The notes below the pieces were generated by a model that saw only the letters and a program-made list of their open reading frames with translations, was not told the DNA's origin and ran no database searches. The translations under genes were made by a program, and so were the position numbers. Shown here piece by piece: positions 12,827 to 23,325 of a DNA stretch of 64,000 bases. This DNA comes from Euwallacea fornicatus (Eukaryota; Arthropoda; Insecta; Coleoptera; Curculionidae): the NCBI RefSeq assembly GCF_040115645.1, contig NC_089559.1:3100001-3164000 (forward strand), in the 5' to 3' direction. How positions within the stretch are numbered: position 1 is the stretch's first letter; each line of letters opens with the position of its first letter.

Positions 12827-14296
12827 CAGAGTGTTACCTAAATGTTAAGCAAAAATTTATAGGCTTTTCTCTGAGTAATTTAAAAAAAATTTTTGTTCTT
12901 TGACAATTTTAGGAAAAATATTTTGTTCCCTAGTTGTTCCCCCTGTTCTCTTTTATTAAAATGGTTAAAATAGATATAGCAAGATAGTGTGAAGCTTAAA
13001 AACATCACTAGCGAAAACGTTGAATGTCATTTAATTTGAATACGATTCCAAATTTGTCACTTTTAATCTCTTTTTTATCACGAATACCTACACGAATGCT
13101 GAGATTATTGACATGCATTTTATGTGTGGACTTGCTGATGGACATTCGTTACGGACCAGGCAATTTTACATTGAACGATTTCCGAATCCTAATATTCTCA
13201 ATCGAAAAATATTCGAAAGAATTCATCTACATCTTCGTGAAATAGATACATTAAAAGGAACTGGAGATGCAGGAAGACCAGTGATAGTGATAATGGCAGA
13301 ATTGGAAGGAAATGTGTTAGATATAATAAAGGAAAATACAGGTACTTCTGCTAGAAAAATCGGAAGGACTTTCGGATGTTAGTGATAAGACTATGTGGAA
13401 AATTTCGAGGGAAAATTTGTTCTATTCGTACCATATCCAACATGTTCAGGCTTTTTTTCCCACAGACTTTCCCTTGAGGATTGCATTTTGTCAGTGGCTT
13501 TTGCATACATTGGTGCAAATTCCGCAGTTACAGTAATTAGTTCTTTTTAGCGATGAAGCAAGTTTCTCGAGAAATGCAATAAAAAATTTCCATATCAACC
13601 ATGAATAGACCAAAGAAAATCCGTACGATGCGCTGGAAGTTAATTTTCAACACCAATTTTCGTTACACGTTTGGGTCGGAATTGTGGGCGACTGGTTAAC
13701 TGCACCAATATTTCTATCTGAAAGACACGCGGAGTTTATGGTAACTTTTTGGAACAATCGCTTCTTGAATTCCTTGAAGATGTACCATTGATAAGCAAAA
13801 ATGTAATGTAGTTTATGCACGAAGAGAACCGGCGCATTTTAGTAGGATTGCTCGCGAATTTTTAATGGAAACATATAGAGATCGCTGAACTAGTCATTGT
13901 GGACCTCATTTATGGCCAGCTAGATTTCCAGACTTGAACCCTCTGGATTATTTCCTGTGGGCTCATTTAAAATCATTAGTTTGCACTAATCCAGTGGAAA
14001 ACCTAGAAGATTTGAGAAATCGTAGAATTGATGGGTGCAATTTAATAAAAAACACTCCTGGTATTTTTTAAAGAGTTCGGCGGTCAATGAGGAGCAGATT
14101 AAGATCATTCGTTTAAAATGGCGGCAGACATTTCGAACAATTATTGTAATTTTTAATAAACTTCCTGAAAAATATTTATTACCTTGTGTTCTAGGGACAA
14201 AGTATTTTTCCTGAACTCGCGAAAGGACAAAAAATTTTTGAAATTACTCAGAAAATAGCCCTTAAATTTTTGCCTAACATATAGGAAACACACTGT
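12827..14296 (+). mobile_element. Nested Tc1/mariner element
   Basis: Left end TATACAGAGTGTTACCTAAA and right end, in complement, TATACAGTGTGTTTCCTATA are matching termini of about 30 bp. The interior carries a plus-strand transposase pseudogene. It lies immediately inside the left arm of the 12545-15837 element, so it inserted later. Confidence 0.65.
13050..14150 (+). pseudogene. Transposase pseudogene of the nested element
   Basis: The plus strand encodes, in pieces, the DUF4817/DDE_3-type transposase order. An N-terminal MCGLADGHSLRTRQFYIERF stretch from 13128 corresponds to the mobility of the MYG.A.GN...A..LY.ERFP block seen in the intact 16403-17470 protein. GTSARKIGRTFG matches the second helix-turn-helix. 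LFSDEASFSRNAI near 13540-13575 is the first catalytic Asp block, and FQHQFSLHVWVGIVGDWL follows. The second catalytic block and the SPDLTP block (near 13920-13960) are frameshifted and stop-ridden. It is not functional. Confidence 0.65.
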
Positions 14297-14599
14297 ATAC
14301 ATGCAATAAATTTTCGAGTTTCTCAGATTTTTTGCCATTCCTTTATGTTGAACAAGTAAATAAATAAATAAATTTGTTACATGGTGTGCGATGGTTTAAC
14401 ATTCACATCTCGATTAATGTGGTATATTCTATAGAAGAGTGGTATTTGTTTTAATGAATGATGCTTGTGAAATAACCAATCTTCTGGGCGAACCGTTAGG
14501 GTCTTCGACGAGATATATCCCCATAAAAATATTTCTCACATCTACGTAAAATAACTTCTAAAAAAAAATACAACATAGTCAGTAGCCAATTTAAAACGA

Positions 14600-15470
14600 A
14601 ACCAAACGAGAGCATTGAACGAGGCTGCCAAAATTGAAGTACTGAGGCAATTTGTATCTGAACCAACCACATCAATTAGAAAAGTGTCTCGTCAAACTGA
14701 AATTGGTTCTATTGCAAAAGTGGAAGAAGCACACAAGTTCCATCCATACAAAATGCAAATTCATCAGGTACTGGATGAGGATGATCCCAATCGCAGAATT
14801 GAATTTTGCGAAGGCATAACACTATTGATTACCACTGCCCCAAATTTTGTTAAAAATATCTGTTCCTCCACTGAGTCCATATTTTATTTAAATAATTTTG
14901 TTAGCAAACAGAATTGTCGCTATTAGTGTAACCGAAATCTTCATGTTTGTTGAGAAGGCCATACCCAGGGGCCTCAAAAAGTTAATGTATGGGCTGCAAC
15001 AGTGGAAGACACTGTAATTGTTCCATTATTCATTGATGGTAACCTTGATAGTGAAGTGTACCTCAGTATGTTACAACAGTCAAACTGATCATCTTGTAAC
15101 AGAGTTCGTGGCTTTGCGAGTAAATTGCAACTGCGGTTATCTACTCAACGAAAACATTTTGCAATTTCAACAAGATGGGACACAGCCACGTTATGTCATG
15201 CTGGTGTGATGATGACTGGCCGATTCCTAGGTAGATGGATTGGCAGAAGTGGAGCCATTGAATGGCATCGAAGGTTCCCCGATTTAACGCCTTTTGATTT
15301 TTTCCTTTAGGATCATCTTAAATCATCATTAAAGGTAAATCTTAAATTATTGTAAATCAGATCCTGAAGACATTGTAAGCTGAAAAATCGCATATGTCGT
15401 CTGACAAGCATTCGGGAGCAGATGGTATTCGTGTTCAAAACAAGAAATAAAAATCATTTTGAATATCTGC
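14600..15470 (+). pseudogene. Transposase pseudogene of the 12545-15837 element
   Basis: The 14615-14926 frame reads a second helix-turn-helix region (SEPTTSIRKVSRQTEI) and HKFHPYKMQIHQVLDEDDPN, typical of this transposase family just before the first catalytic Asp. After frame changes come PQKVNVWAATVEDTV and, near 15225-15310, GRWIGRSGAIEWHRRFPDLTPFDFFL, which is the block holding the last acidic residue. The glutamine-Asp block is frameshifted (FQQDGTQPR). The protein is missing its N terminus and its first catalytic block. Confidence 0.6.
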
Positions 15471-15843
15471 TGACTTAAATGTGACAAAATTGCAAGCCTA
15501 AAAATATTTCAACACAGCAACACTGGCAACAACTCGAATTACGTTAAATTGCCTTTTTAGGGTTTTTCCTTGATTTTTCGAAAGTGCCTTGACAAATCGG
15601 ATTTCGTAATGCAACGATATTTTTTACTTTTAATTATCTTTAATATGAGGTGCAACTCGGTACGGGTTCCATTTACAATTTTCAAGCGGGGTGGCAAGGG
15701 GTGAGTATTAGGTTTATGGAGATAATGTCTAAGGTGTGTCCCCTCGCAACTGGAAAGACTACCTTACTCACTACTTTCATACATATTTCCGTTTTTACAA
15801 TATTTAGGATGGAAAGTTTTCAAATGAACACACTGTACTATTA

Positions 15844-16650
15844 TACAGGGTGTTTGGTTCACCGATACATATCCGAAAGGGGGTGGTAGGTGCGATGATT
15901 TGGAATGTATTGAACCATATATACTATTATACAAAGTGTTACGCATTTCGAGATATCGTCATTTTTCCAAATTTTACCATTTTCGCTGTTTACTTCCATA
16001 TAAGTTAAAATAAAAATTTAGCTGAATGTTCGATCTGGCTCTACCTTTTTTCACATAAACTTGAATATGTATTTTATTGATATCAAACATCTAATGAAGT
16101 CTACATATTAAAAAAAAAATAATGTAGCCTTTTAAAGTTCGAAAAAGAAATTTCTTAAATATCAAACCTTGACTTTGTAAGCGAATACAAGAAAAGGTGC
16201 AAATGAAAGAGACGTTCAAATATCTCTAAAAACTTATTGAACTAATGCTCTTTCGAATGATATATTGAAAGACTCAGATTTAATGTCGCATAAGATATTT
16301 AATTAAAAAAAAATTAAAAATGCGGATATGGCGATTTAACAATATGAATAAAAATTAATTAGTAATTATTATTTATACATTAATTATACTATTTATTTAA
16401 GATTAATTATTATGCTCGAAATGAGATCCACCATTTCTGATACAACATCGGCATCTTCGTCGCATCTCTGTGGTGGTTACTCCTAGCTTCATTTCAACCT
16501 TCATGACTTTTGCTGCCCTATTAATTTTTTGAATGAGATGGTCTCGATCGTGAATTTCTTCATTGTATACCAGTTCCTTCATTCTTCCCCAGATATGATA
16601 ATCTACTGGGGTCAGATCCGGAGATCTAGCAGGCCATAATATTGGTCCGT
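15844..16650. repeat. Left 807-bp inverted arm
   Basis: Pairs with 17639-18445. It includes the transposase stop and 3' coding end on the minus strand, plus about 560 bp of AT-rich 3' flank out to the TACAGGGTG terminus. Confidence 0.85.
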
Positions 16651-17470
16651 TTCGCCCTATCCATCTTTCGGGAAACTGATTATTTAAAAACTCCCTTATT
16701 GTTTTCCGATAATGGGCAGGACATCCATCGTTTTGAAATATGATTTCCGTTCTTACATCTAAAGGTATATCGTCCAAAATATCTGGTAAATGATTTCTTA
16801 AAAATTCTAGGTAATTTTCGCCATTTAAATTGTCTGGCAAAAAATATGGGCCAATCAAAAGCCTGCCTATTATACCAGCCCATACGTTCACACTAAATTT
16901 ATGTTGAAACGAAGTTTCTTTTTTCATATGCGGATTTTCTTCAGCCCAATAATGCAAATTATGAAAGTTGGTAACTCCTTCACGGGAAAATTTAGATTCA
17001 TCCGTCCATAAAATCCTGCGAAGAAATCTTCCATCTTCAATATCCGCATGTAAGATAAATCGACAAAAATGTGTTCTTCGGATTGGATCTCCCTCCTCAA
17101 GTCCTTGCACGGGTGTGTAATGAAAAGGGTGCAATTTCTCAGAGTGTAGAACTGACCACACCTTCCACGTAGATACGTTGAGTTGTTCAGCTACTTTCCT
17201 AACGCTTGTAGTGGGCTCTGCTTCAAACGTATTAAAAATTTGTACGTCCACCTCAGCGTGATATTTTTGGTTATTCGGTCTAGGATCTTGATGATATAAA
17301 TTCCCAGTTTCACTCATTCTACGATATGTATTAGCGAATACTTTTACGTTAGGTACTCTTCTTTGAGGAAATCTTTCACGATATAAACGCTGAGCGGCAG
17401 CTGCGTTACCGTCAGCTCTGCCATACATAAAAAGTATATCAGCATATTCAACATTTGAATATGCAGCCAT
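16403..17470 (-). CDS. Intact Tc1/mariner transposase, 355 aa (DUF4817 HTH + DDE_3)
   Basis: The only long intact frame in the window. Residues 1-60 form the first DNA-binding part (YADILFMYGRADGNAAAAQ, RFPQRRVPN). Around 85-125 is a second helix-turn-helix (TTSVRKVAEQLNVSTWKVW). The catalytic core has a first Asp in ILWTDESKFSREG (about 175), a second in IIFQNDGCPAHY (about 250), and a last acidic site in ARSPDLTPVDYHIWG (about 291). I count 41 residues between the second Asp and the Asp of PVD, like published DD41D families rather than DD34D mariners. The full length matches the family norm of 330-360. The start ATG at 17470 gives MAAYSNVEYAD, the conserved family beginning. It should cut and paste its own element in the nucleus. 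Expression is not shown. Confidence 0.85.
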   Translation of the reverse strand: MAAYSNVEYADILFMYGRADGNAAAAQRLYRERFPQRRVPNVKVFANTYRRMSETGNLYHQDPRPNNQKYHAEVDVQIFNTFEAEPTTSVRKVAEQLNVSTWKVWSVLHSEKLHPFHYTPVQGLEEGDPIRRTHFCRFILHADIEDGRFLRRILWTDESKFSREGVTNFHNLHYWAEENPHMKKETSFQHKFSVNVWAGIIGRLLIGPYFLPDNLNGENYLEFLRNHLPDILDDIPLDVRTEIIFQNDGCPAHYRKTIREFLNNQFPERWIGRNGPILWPARSPDLTPVDYHIWGRMKELVYNEEIHDRDHLIQKINRAAKVMKVEMKLGVTTTEMRRRCRCCIRNGGSHFEHNN

Positions 17471-17638
17471 TAATCTAAATCGTTAAAAATGAAATATCAC
17501 AGTATTATACGAAATAAAATACATCGATTGACCACTAAAAAAATTTTGAATAAAACACTGTCTGTCATATCTCGTTACTAAGCAACCCAGTATCATGGCT
17601 TACCAGATATTTTATTTTATTTTTATATTATTTTTTTT

Positions 17639-18445
17639 ACGGACCAATATTATGGCCTGCTAGATCTCCGGATCTGACCCCAGTAGATTATCATATCTGG
17701 GGAAGAATGAAGGAACTGGTATACAATGAAGAAATTCACGATCGAGACCATCTCATTCAAAAAATTAATAGGGCAGCAAAAGTCATGAAGGTTGAAATGA
17801 AGCTAGGAGTAACCACCACAGAGATGCGACGAAGATGCCGATGTTGTATCAGAAATGGTGGATCTCATTTCGAGCATAATAATTAATCTTAAATAAATAG
17901 TATAATTAATGTATAAATAATAATTACTAATTAATTTTTATTCATATTGTTAAATCGCCATATCCGCATTTTTAATTTTTTTTTAATTAAATATCTTATG
18001 CGACATTAAATCTGAGTCTTTCAATATATCATTCGAAAGAGCATTAGTTCAATAAGTTTTTAGAGATATTTGAACGTCTCTTTCATTTGCACCTTTTCTT
18101 GTATTCGCTTACAAAGTCAAGGTTTGATATTTAAGAAATTTCTTTTTCGAACTTTAAAAGGCTACATTATTTTTTTTTTAATATGTAGACTTCATTAGAT
18201 GTTTGATATCAATAAAATACATATTCAAGTTTATGTGAAAAAAGGTAGAGCCAGATCGAACATTCAGCTAAATTTTTATTTTAACTTATATGGAAGTAAA
18301 CAGCGAAAATGGTAAAATTTGGAAAAATGACGATATCTCGAAATGCGTAACACTTTGTATAATAGTATATATGGTTCAATACATTCCAAATCATCGCACC
18401 TACCACCCCCTTTCGGATATGTATCGGTGAACCAAACACCCTGTA
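17639..18445. repeat. Right 807-bp inverted arm
   Basis: Exact-looking reverse complement of 15844-16650. Its inner edge lies at an A+T tract (17617-17638) just before ACGGACCAATATTATGGCC. Confidence 0.85.
17641..17886 (+). pseudogene. Inverted duplicate of the transposase C terminus
   Basis: The plus strand encodes the last 81 residues of the same transposase (from GPILWPARSPDLTPVDY to GSHFEHNN, then TAA at 17884). It has no start codon and no upstream domains. It exists because the 3' part of the gene lies inside the right inverted arm. Confidence 0.85.
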
Positions 18446-18449
18446 TATT

Positions 18450-18880
18450 AATTACTGAATTGGGAGTTCAGCATCAGAGCACTAACCTGCTTCTCCCATG
18501 ATTTCCACTAACTTAGCTTAGGAAAAAACATGGTTTCTGGAAGAAAGGATATTATACTAGAATGTGAAATAGCATTTGTCCACCATGCTCTAGATTCACA
18601 ATATAAATTTATAAAGCCCCATTTTATGTAAACTGTTGATCTAGGAGTTCAGTTTCAGAGCTCTGTTCTGTTACGCTTCCGGTTTCCATCGATTCACAAT
18701 GGAAATATTTAGCACTTAGTGAAGGGAAAGAGTAATAAAGTGTCACATTGCATTGTCGTATCATGCCCAGGATTCCAGATAACTATTCATAAAACTTTAT
18801 TTTATGCGAGTAACTGATCTAGGAGCTTAGGCTCCTTGTCCTGCTACGGCTTTGGTTTCTATTGAATCATGCTGGTCCAT
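18450..18880. repeat. Diverged ~180-bp tandem repeats
   Basis: Successive units start near GGGAGTTCAGCATCAGAGC (18469), TAGGAGTTCAGTTTCAGAGC (18643) and TAGGAGCTTAGGCTCC (18820), each followed by a TTTCC/TTTCTATTGA block and a TTTTATG(T/C)RARTAACT-like block. Spacing is about 175-180 bp. Related sequence is at 11.35-11.64 kb. Confidence 0.5.
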
Positions 18881-18884
18881 AGAC

Positions 18885-20340
18885 CCGACTCATTAAATTC
18901 ACCTTGAGGCTTTTTGACTTTTCTTTCTCCTTTTTTTGGGGCGAGCAGTGACTTCTCCCCTAATTAGAAATGTCGAGTGTCCCCGAAGTCCGAGTTCGAT
19001 TTTGTATTGTAACAAACAATTAATGAGTCCGTGCAAACAACTTCCGAAAGTGCAGCTAGATTCGATCGCAGTTTGCACGGAACTCCCGATGATTTAGAGC
19101 CCCCATCCGTGATCAACTCGTTACAAATCGTAAACAGACCCTTAGATTCATTTGTTTTCCTCACACAGGGGCGCAGCCCCTCTTTTTAAGAACATATGGG
19201 TGGGTTATGAGGCTTGATATCTCAAGAAAACAGCGATTAAATCTAGGAGGAGGAGATTTGGGGATAGAAAGGGAGATTTTCAGTCATCAGTTCATGTGTT
19301 TGAGTTCGGGTGTGGTTTGAGGGTCATTCAGTGAAATTTTGTTTTTTTTGGTTTATACCCTTGTCGCTGAAAAGTTACGGCGCCCCTGGCAGGGGCTGTG
19401 TTCAGTGGCCGGTAAGCCCTGATTTATTCTTTTGACCTAAATTCCCAGTTCCTATGCACTTTCAAATTTATTATTCTTTTCTCTGCATGGAGAACGTTTA
19501 AAAACACACTTCTAACCGATATTTTTCGCATTCCCGTTGTTTATATGTAATTTATTTTCAAGACGAATAATAGAACAATGCAGTATTGAGCAACTAGTGC
19601 GGAATAGGTACTTTTTGTACCAGCACGAAAGAAACTGCCGCGAGTGTGAAATGCGATTTCTCCAAGCATTTCACAGTGCGATTTTTCACCGGTGGTCGTG
19701 TGAAATGTGTTCTTTGCATCCGCACATCAGCGTCTATTCACGATATAAATTGTATTTGATTTGAATTTAAATTTTCTTTAAAAACCAATTGATGCATTCG
19801 CACTATTATGCCACTTCCTTTTCCCGTTCACGTTCAATTCTTTTTGCGATAGATTCAGGCAAAATCTTTGAAATTCCGGCCTCGCTTCCCGGTCATGGGG
19901 TTCAATAATTCCTCGTCGCTCTTATCTTTTTTAAGCTGTAATTTAGGGTATTGACGATTTCATCGGGGAAAAAGTTATTTCATTGGGTGAGAAATGGGAT
20001 TCAATCGTTTAGAAGAATCTGATGCAACTTCTGATTCAGCTGAATCGCAAACAAATGCCAGGAAACTACTGTATATTGTTAAGAGATTAATAGTACTTGG
20101 GTGGTACAAGACGGCACCGTCCCGAATTCACCCATCAGCGCCCGGTCATCTTCACAGGGTGCGTGGTACGTCGTAACTAATTGATTGATCGATAATTAAT
20201 GTTTTATTCTCGTAGATGGTTTAATTTATACATATCCAGTAATAGTGATCTCGTCGCTTATATGCCATTTTGAAGGTTATGTTTTAGACTTTTTTCGACC
20301 GAAAATTGAACGCGATTAGTAAACAAGAAGTTGTTTAAAA
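18885..20340. other. Unassigned stretch
   Basis: No gene recognised. GC-rich inverted motifs GGGGCGCAGCCCC (19168-19180) and GCCCCTGGCAGGGGC (19382-19396) are present about 215 bp apart, possibly related ends of an unrecognised element. Confidence 0.35.
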
Positions 20341-20352
20341 TTTAAGTTGAAG

Positions 20353-20480
20353 ATGAACAATCAAAGTGAGCATTATCGACACATTCTATTATTTTACTTT
20401 CGAAAGGGCAAAAATGCAGCACAAGCTCAGAAGAGACTGTGTGAAGTTTGTGGTGAGAACTGCCTTACTGAACGCCAGTG
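20353..20480 (+). pseudogene. 5' fragment of a mariner transposase
   Basis: From the ATG at 20353 the frame reads the first helix-turn-helix of irritans-like mariners (EHYRHILLFYFRKGKNAAQA, then a CEVCGENCLTERQC stretch) and then diverges after about 42 residues. All catalytic sequence is missing. The start region matches the usual mariner start, so this is a 5' remnant of a longer copy. Confidence 0.6.
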
Positions 20481-20484
20481 TTGT

Positions 20485-21576
20485 TGGGAAAATACCCAAC
20501 ATCTTCACCCACTAATGAACTTCTTTTTATGTTGCCAACGTAAACCCTTATTAATCACCCTTAAGGGCAGTGTTTACATTAGTCAACTGCATACACATTC
20601 AATTATGTAAGATAAATCGTGAGTGTAATAATAAATGCTATTTAATTGTTGAATAATATATATATTCTTTAACGAATAGCGATCTAAACACAAGTTCATC
20701 TAGTGACAAATTTGGACCTAATGAGATGCCTCTCGTTAGTAAGGGCGAGTGGTCTGTTTAGTCTCTCTTAAGATTACAATCAACAACCATACATGAAAGC
20801 TGAATCCCTTTCAGCATCCTTAAAGATAGTTTATGACCTTTATGGTCTTCCCAACATAACACTCGGCTATAGATTTATGTGTTTGTCGGGCCAGCATTTT
20901 ACTAATAATTATCACTCGTAAATGGTCATATAACTATTCCACACTCTTCCCACGCCCATAACTCTTCTCACCAATCATTTTTCTCACACCTTCATGGCAC
21001 CATATTGATAAGCGATTCTTAGTCCTCAGCACTAATAATTCACATTAATTGCTTTGACCATGAGGTGGTAAAAATATAAATGGATAACATGAGGTTCACA
21101 TTCGGTGGGAAAAATTGAGATTTGAACCAGTCTCATAGAATCTCTCATACAAAACGCAACGCCTCTTCAACATTTCTCCTATTCTCTTTTTAACTCCTAC
21201 AGTCTTAGTAGGATCCCTATACTGCGCTCAATTCACATATCATTTGCCCTGTCCAAGGAAAACTCCCAATCGTAAAACTTTCTTAATATTCGGTGATCGC
21301 TCGTGTTTTTCTAGTTTGCTCAAATTTTACAATTTGTTATGGCCTTTATCACTTGTAAAGTAATGTTGAAAATTTAGTGAGACAAATACATGTGAGCTTT
21401 TATGAAGAAAGTGATACGAGGGTGTTTATTGATTTGTCTAATGTGAGTGTGAAAATACATGTTGTCTCATAAAGATAGTGCTATAACCTGGCCTTAGGTA
21501 TAAGGACAATGTTACGAACACCTGTTAGTGTCTTATCACATTTTAGAAATGGACTAAGTTCCTTATAGTTGAAATA
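20485..21576. other. Unassigned stretch
   Basis: About 1.1 kb with no supported gene or repeat. Confidence 0.4.
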
Positions 21577-22861
21577 TTAGGTGTATACCTATGACTCCGC
21601 GTTTTTTTACATATTTTCAACTGCTTGCAACTGTATAAATTTATTAACAATGTTTATTAAAAATAATTTCCATCGTTAACGACAACATTTTCCCAGAGAT
21701 TAGGCAGTTTATAGATTCCATCGTAAAAAAAATTCGTCGGTTTTGAAGCGGTTCATTCATCAAGCCATTCTTGGACTTCTTGGCGATTCTGGAAGCGCTG
21801 CTCTGCCAAACTGTGAGCCATTGAACGGAAAAGGTGATAATCCGACGGGGCGATATCTGGCGAGTATGGCGGGTGCGGTAAGACTTCCCATTTGAAATCC
21901 TTCAAGGTGTTCTTGACTGGTTGAGCGACATGAGGCCTTGCGTTGTCATGAAGCAGTATGACTTTATCGTGTCGACACCCCCATTTGGGCCTCTTTACTG
22001 CGAGTTGATTATGCAACTGGACTAGTTGTTGGACGTAACGATTGGCAGTGACTGTTTCGCCAGGTTGGAGAAGCTCGTAATACAGTATGCTGCGCTGGTC
22101 CCACCAAATGCAGAGCAATACCTTCTTCCCGTGGATATTTGGTTTTGCGGTCAAAGTTGTCGGCTCACCCGGGCTCACCAATGATTTTTTTCTCTTTGGA
22201 TTGTCGAAGTAAAGCCATTTTTCATCTCCGGTCACGATACGATGTAGAAAAGACTTTCTTTGAAAACGTTCAAGTAAGATCTCACACGTCGTTTTTCGTT
22301 GCTCTTTGTTCCTTTCCGTCAATTCATAAGGCATCAATTTTCCTTCCTTTTGAATTTTTCCCATAGCGCGAAGACGAACCGAAAGCGTTTTCTGCGTGAC
22401 GTTAAGGGAAGATGCGAGCTGTTCTTGCGTTTGCGCGGCGTCTTCGTCCAACAAGCCTGCAGTTCTTCTTCTTAAAATTTTTTCGATGGCTTATCATGTC
22501 CCTTGTCGTTGAGGTCGAAATCACCTGATTTGAAGCGCTGAAACCATTGTTGGCAAGTTCTTATAGATGCAGCATCATTGCCATAAGCCTCAACGAGCAT
22601 TTGGTGAGCGGCAGTGGCGTTTCTCTTAAGATGGAAAAGAAAGAGCAAAGCTTCCCGCAAATGATGTTTATTCGGCACAAAATTGGACATATTTAAACGT
22701 TAATTGAAAAGTTTTAAAAGGTCATTTAGTAACTATCATATATAAATAGAAAGCTGGTAATACGGAGCAAAAAATGAAATAAAATTCCTTAAATAAAAAA
22801 ATATTTTTTCAAAGAAAATAGAACAAGAAATAAAAACGCGGAGTCATAGGTATACACCTAA
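21577..22861 (-). mobile_element. Full-length mariner element (mauritiana-like), 1285 bp
   Basis: Termini TTAGGTGTATACCTATGACT and its complement are about 30 bp, flanked by TA at 21575-21576 and 22862-22863. The length of 1285 bp is standard for mariner. It carries one transposase gene on the minus strand with only two obvious defects, so this is a recently inactivated copy. Confidence 0.85.
21640..22690 (-). pseudogene. Mos1-like mariner transposase, near intact
   Basis: Starts at 22690 with MSNFVPNKHHLREALLF, close to the start of mauritiana-subfamily transposases. The first frame runs to KPSKKF (22472) and meets a stop. The second frame carries LLDEDAAQTQEQLA, the second helix-turn-helix and the catalytic core down to 21753: VTGDEKWLYF, LLHDNARPH and YSPDIAPSDYH, with 34 residues between the last two Asp residues (DD34D). 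After WLDE a TGA replaces the expected Trp codon. The downstream frame still reads FFYDGIYKLPNLWENV to near 21650, the normal C terminus. One frameshift and one nonsense change separate it from an intact family-length protein. Confidence 0.85.
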
Positions 22862-22863
22862 TA

Positions 22864-23325
22864 GATTATCGGTGATAAAAGATGAAGAGGGCCTGTTTAT
22901 AATCTCGCCAAAAACATATGGAAGTGTGAAGGGAGAAATTCAGAGATGTGAGCGTGGCAAGAATGTGGAGGTTTGGGTGCCGGTTCTCGTGAAAGAGAAC
23001 AGGCGCACCCAGGGTGACTCGGATACATTGTATGGGGGGGGCATTCGACCCCCGATCTTAGGGAAGTAAAGAAGTACTGCTAAGACTTGTGCTTTATTCC
23101 ACCCTCCTTCATTACCATTCAAACGATTTTCTGACGTACAAGTGTGTTGTTACCAAGTGTGTTTTGTTCTGCATCGGTTCAGCACCAAATAAGCTGTGGT
23201 CCTTGGAACAAAATTAAAAGCTACGCAAAACAGATACAGTTCACCTCGGCACTGTCAACCTCCCTTGTGTCTGGGGTGAGACAGCATAGAATACGATCAT
23301 ACTTGCCCCGTTCAAGTGCCAGTGT
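22864..23325. other. Unassigned stretch between two mariners
   Basis: No gene recognised. GC-richer around 22920-23060 with an inverted GGGGGGG..CGACCCCC motif. It could be part of an LTR or another element; nothing diagnostic was found. Confidence 0.35.

Larger units (their letters stand above)
12545..15837 (+). mobile_element. Tc1/mariner element with ~290-bp inverted arms, hosting another element
   Basis: About 12545-12826 and 15545-15837 are diverged reverse complements, sharing GTTCATTTGAAAACTT, AAACGGAAATAT, TTGCACYTCATATTAA-like and CGATTTGTCAA blocks. Outer ends read ACAGTGAG on the left and CACTGTA on the right. The plus-strand transposase pseudogene at 14.6-15.5 kb belongs to this element. 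A second element (12827-14296) is inserted just inside the left arm. Confidence 0.65.
15844..18445 (-). mobile_element. Young Tc1/mariner element with 807-bp inverted arms
   Basis: Begins TACAGGGTGTTTGGTTCACC and ends in its exact complement, flanked by TA at 15842-15843 and 18446-18447. The arms 15844-16650 and 17639-18445 have equal length (807 bp), and every line compared by eye is identical. The 988-bp centre holds the rest of an intact minus-strand transposase. The arms include the last 80 or so codons of that gene, so a transcript through the element would fold on itself. The expected short 5' terminus upstream of the transposase start is not seen. Confidence 0.85.

Noticed and set aside
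19150..19400. Possible tRNA or structured RNA at the GGGGCGCAGCCCC and GCCCCTGGCAGGGGC motifs
   Set aside because: No cloverleaf could be drawn and the A and B box positions do not fit.
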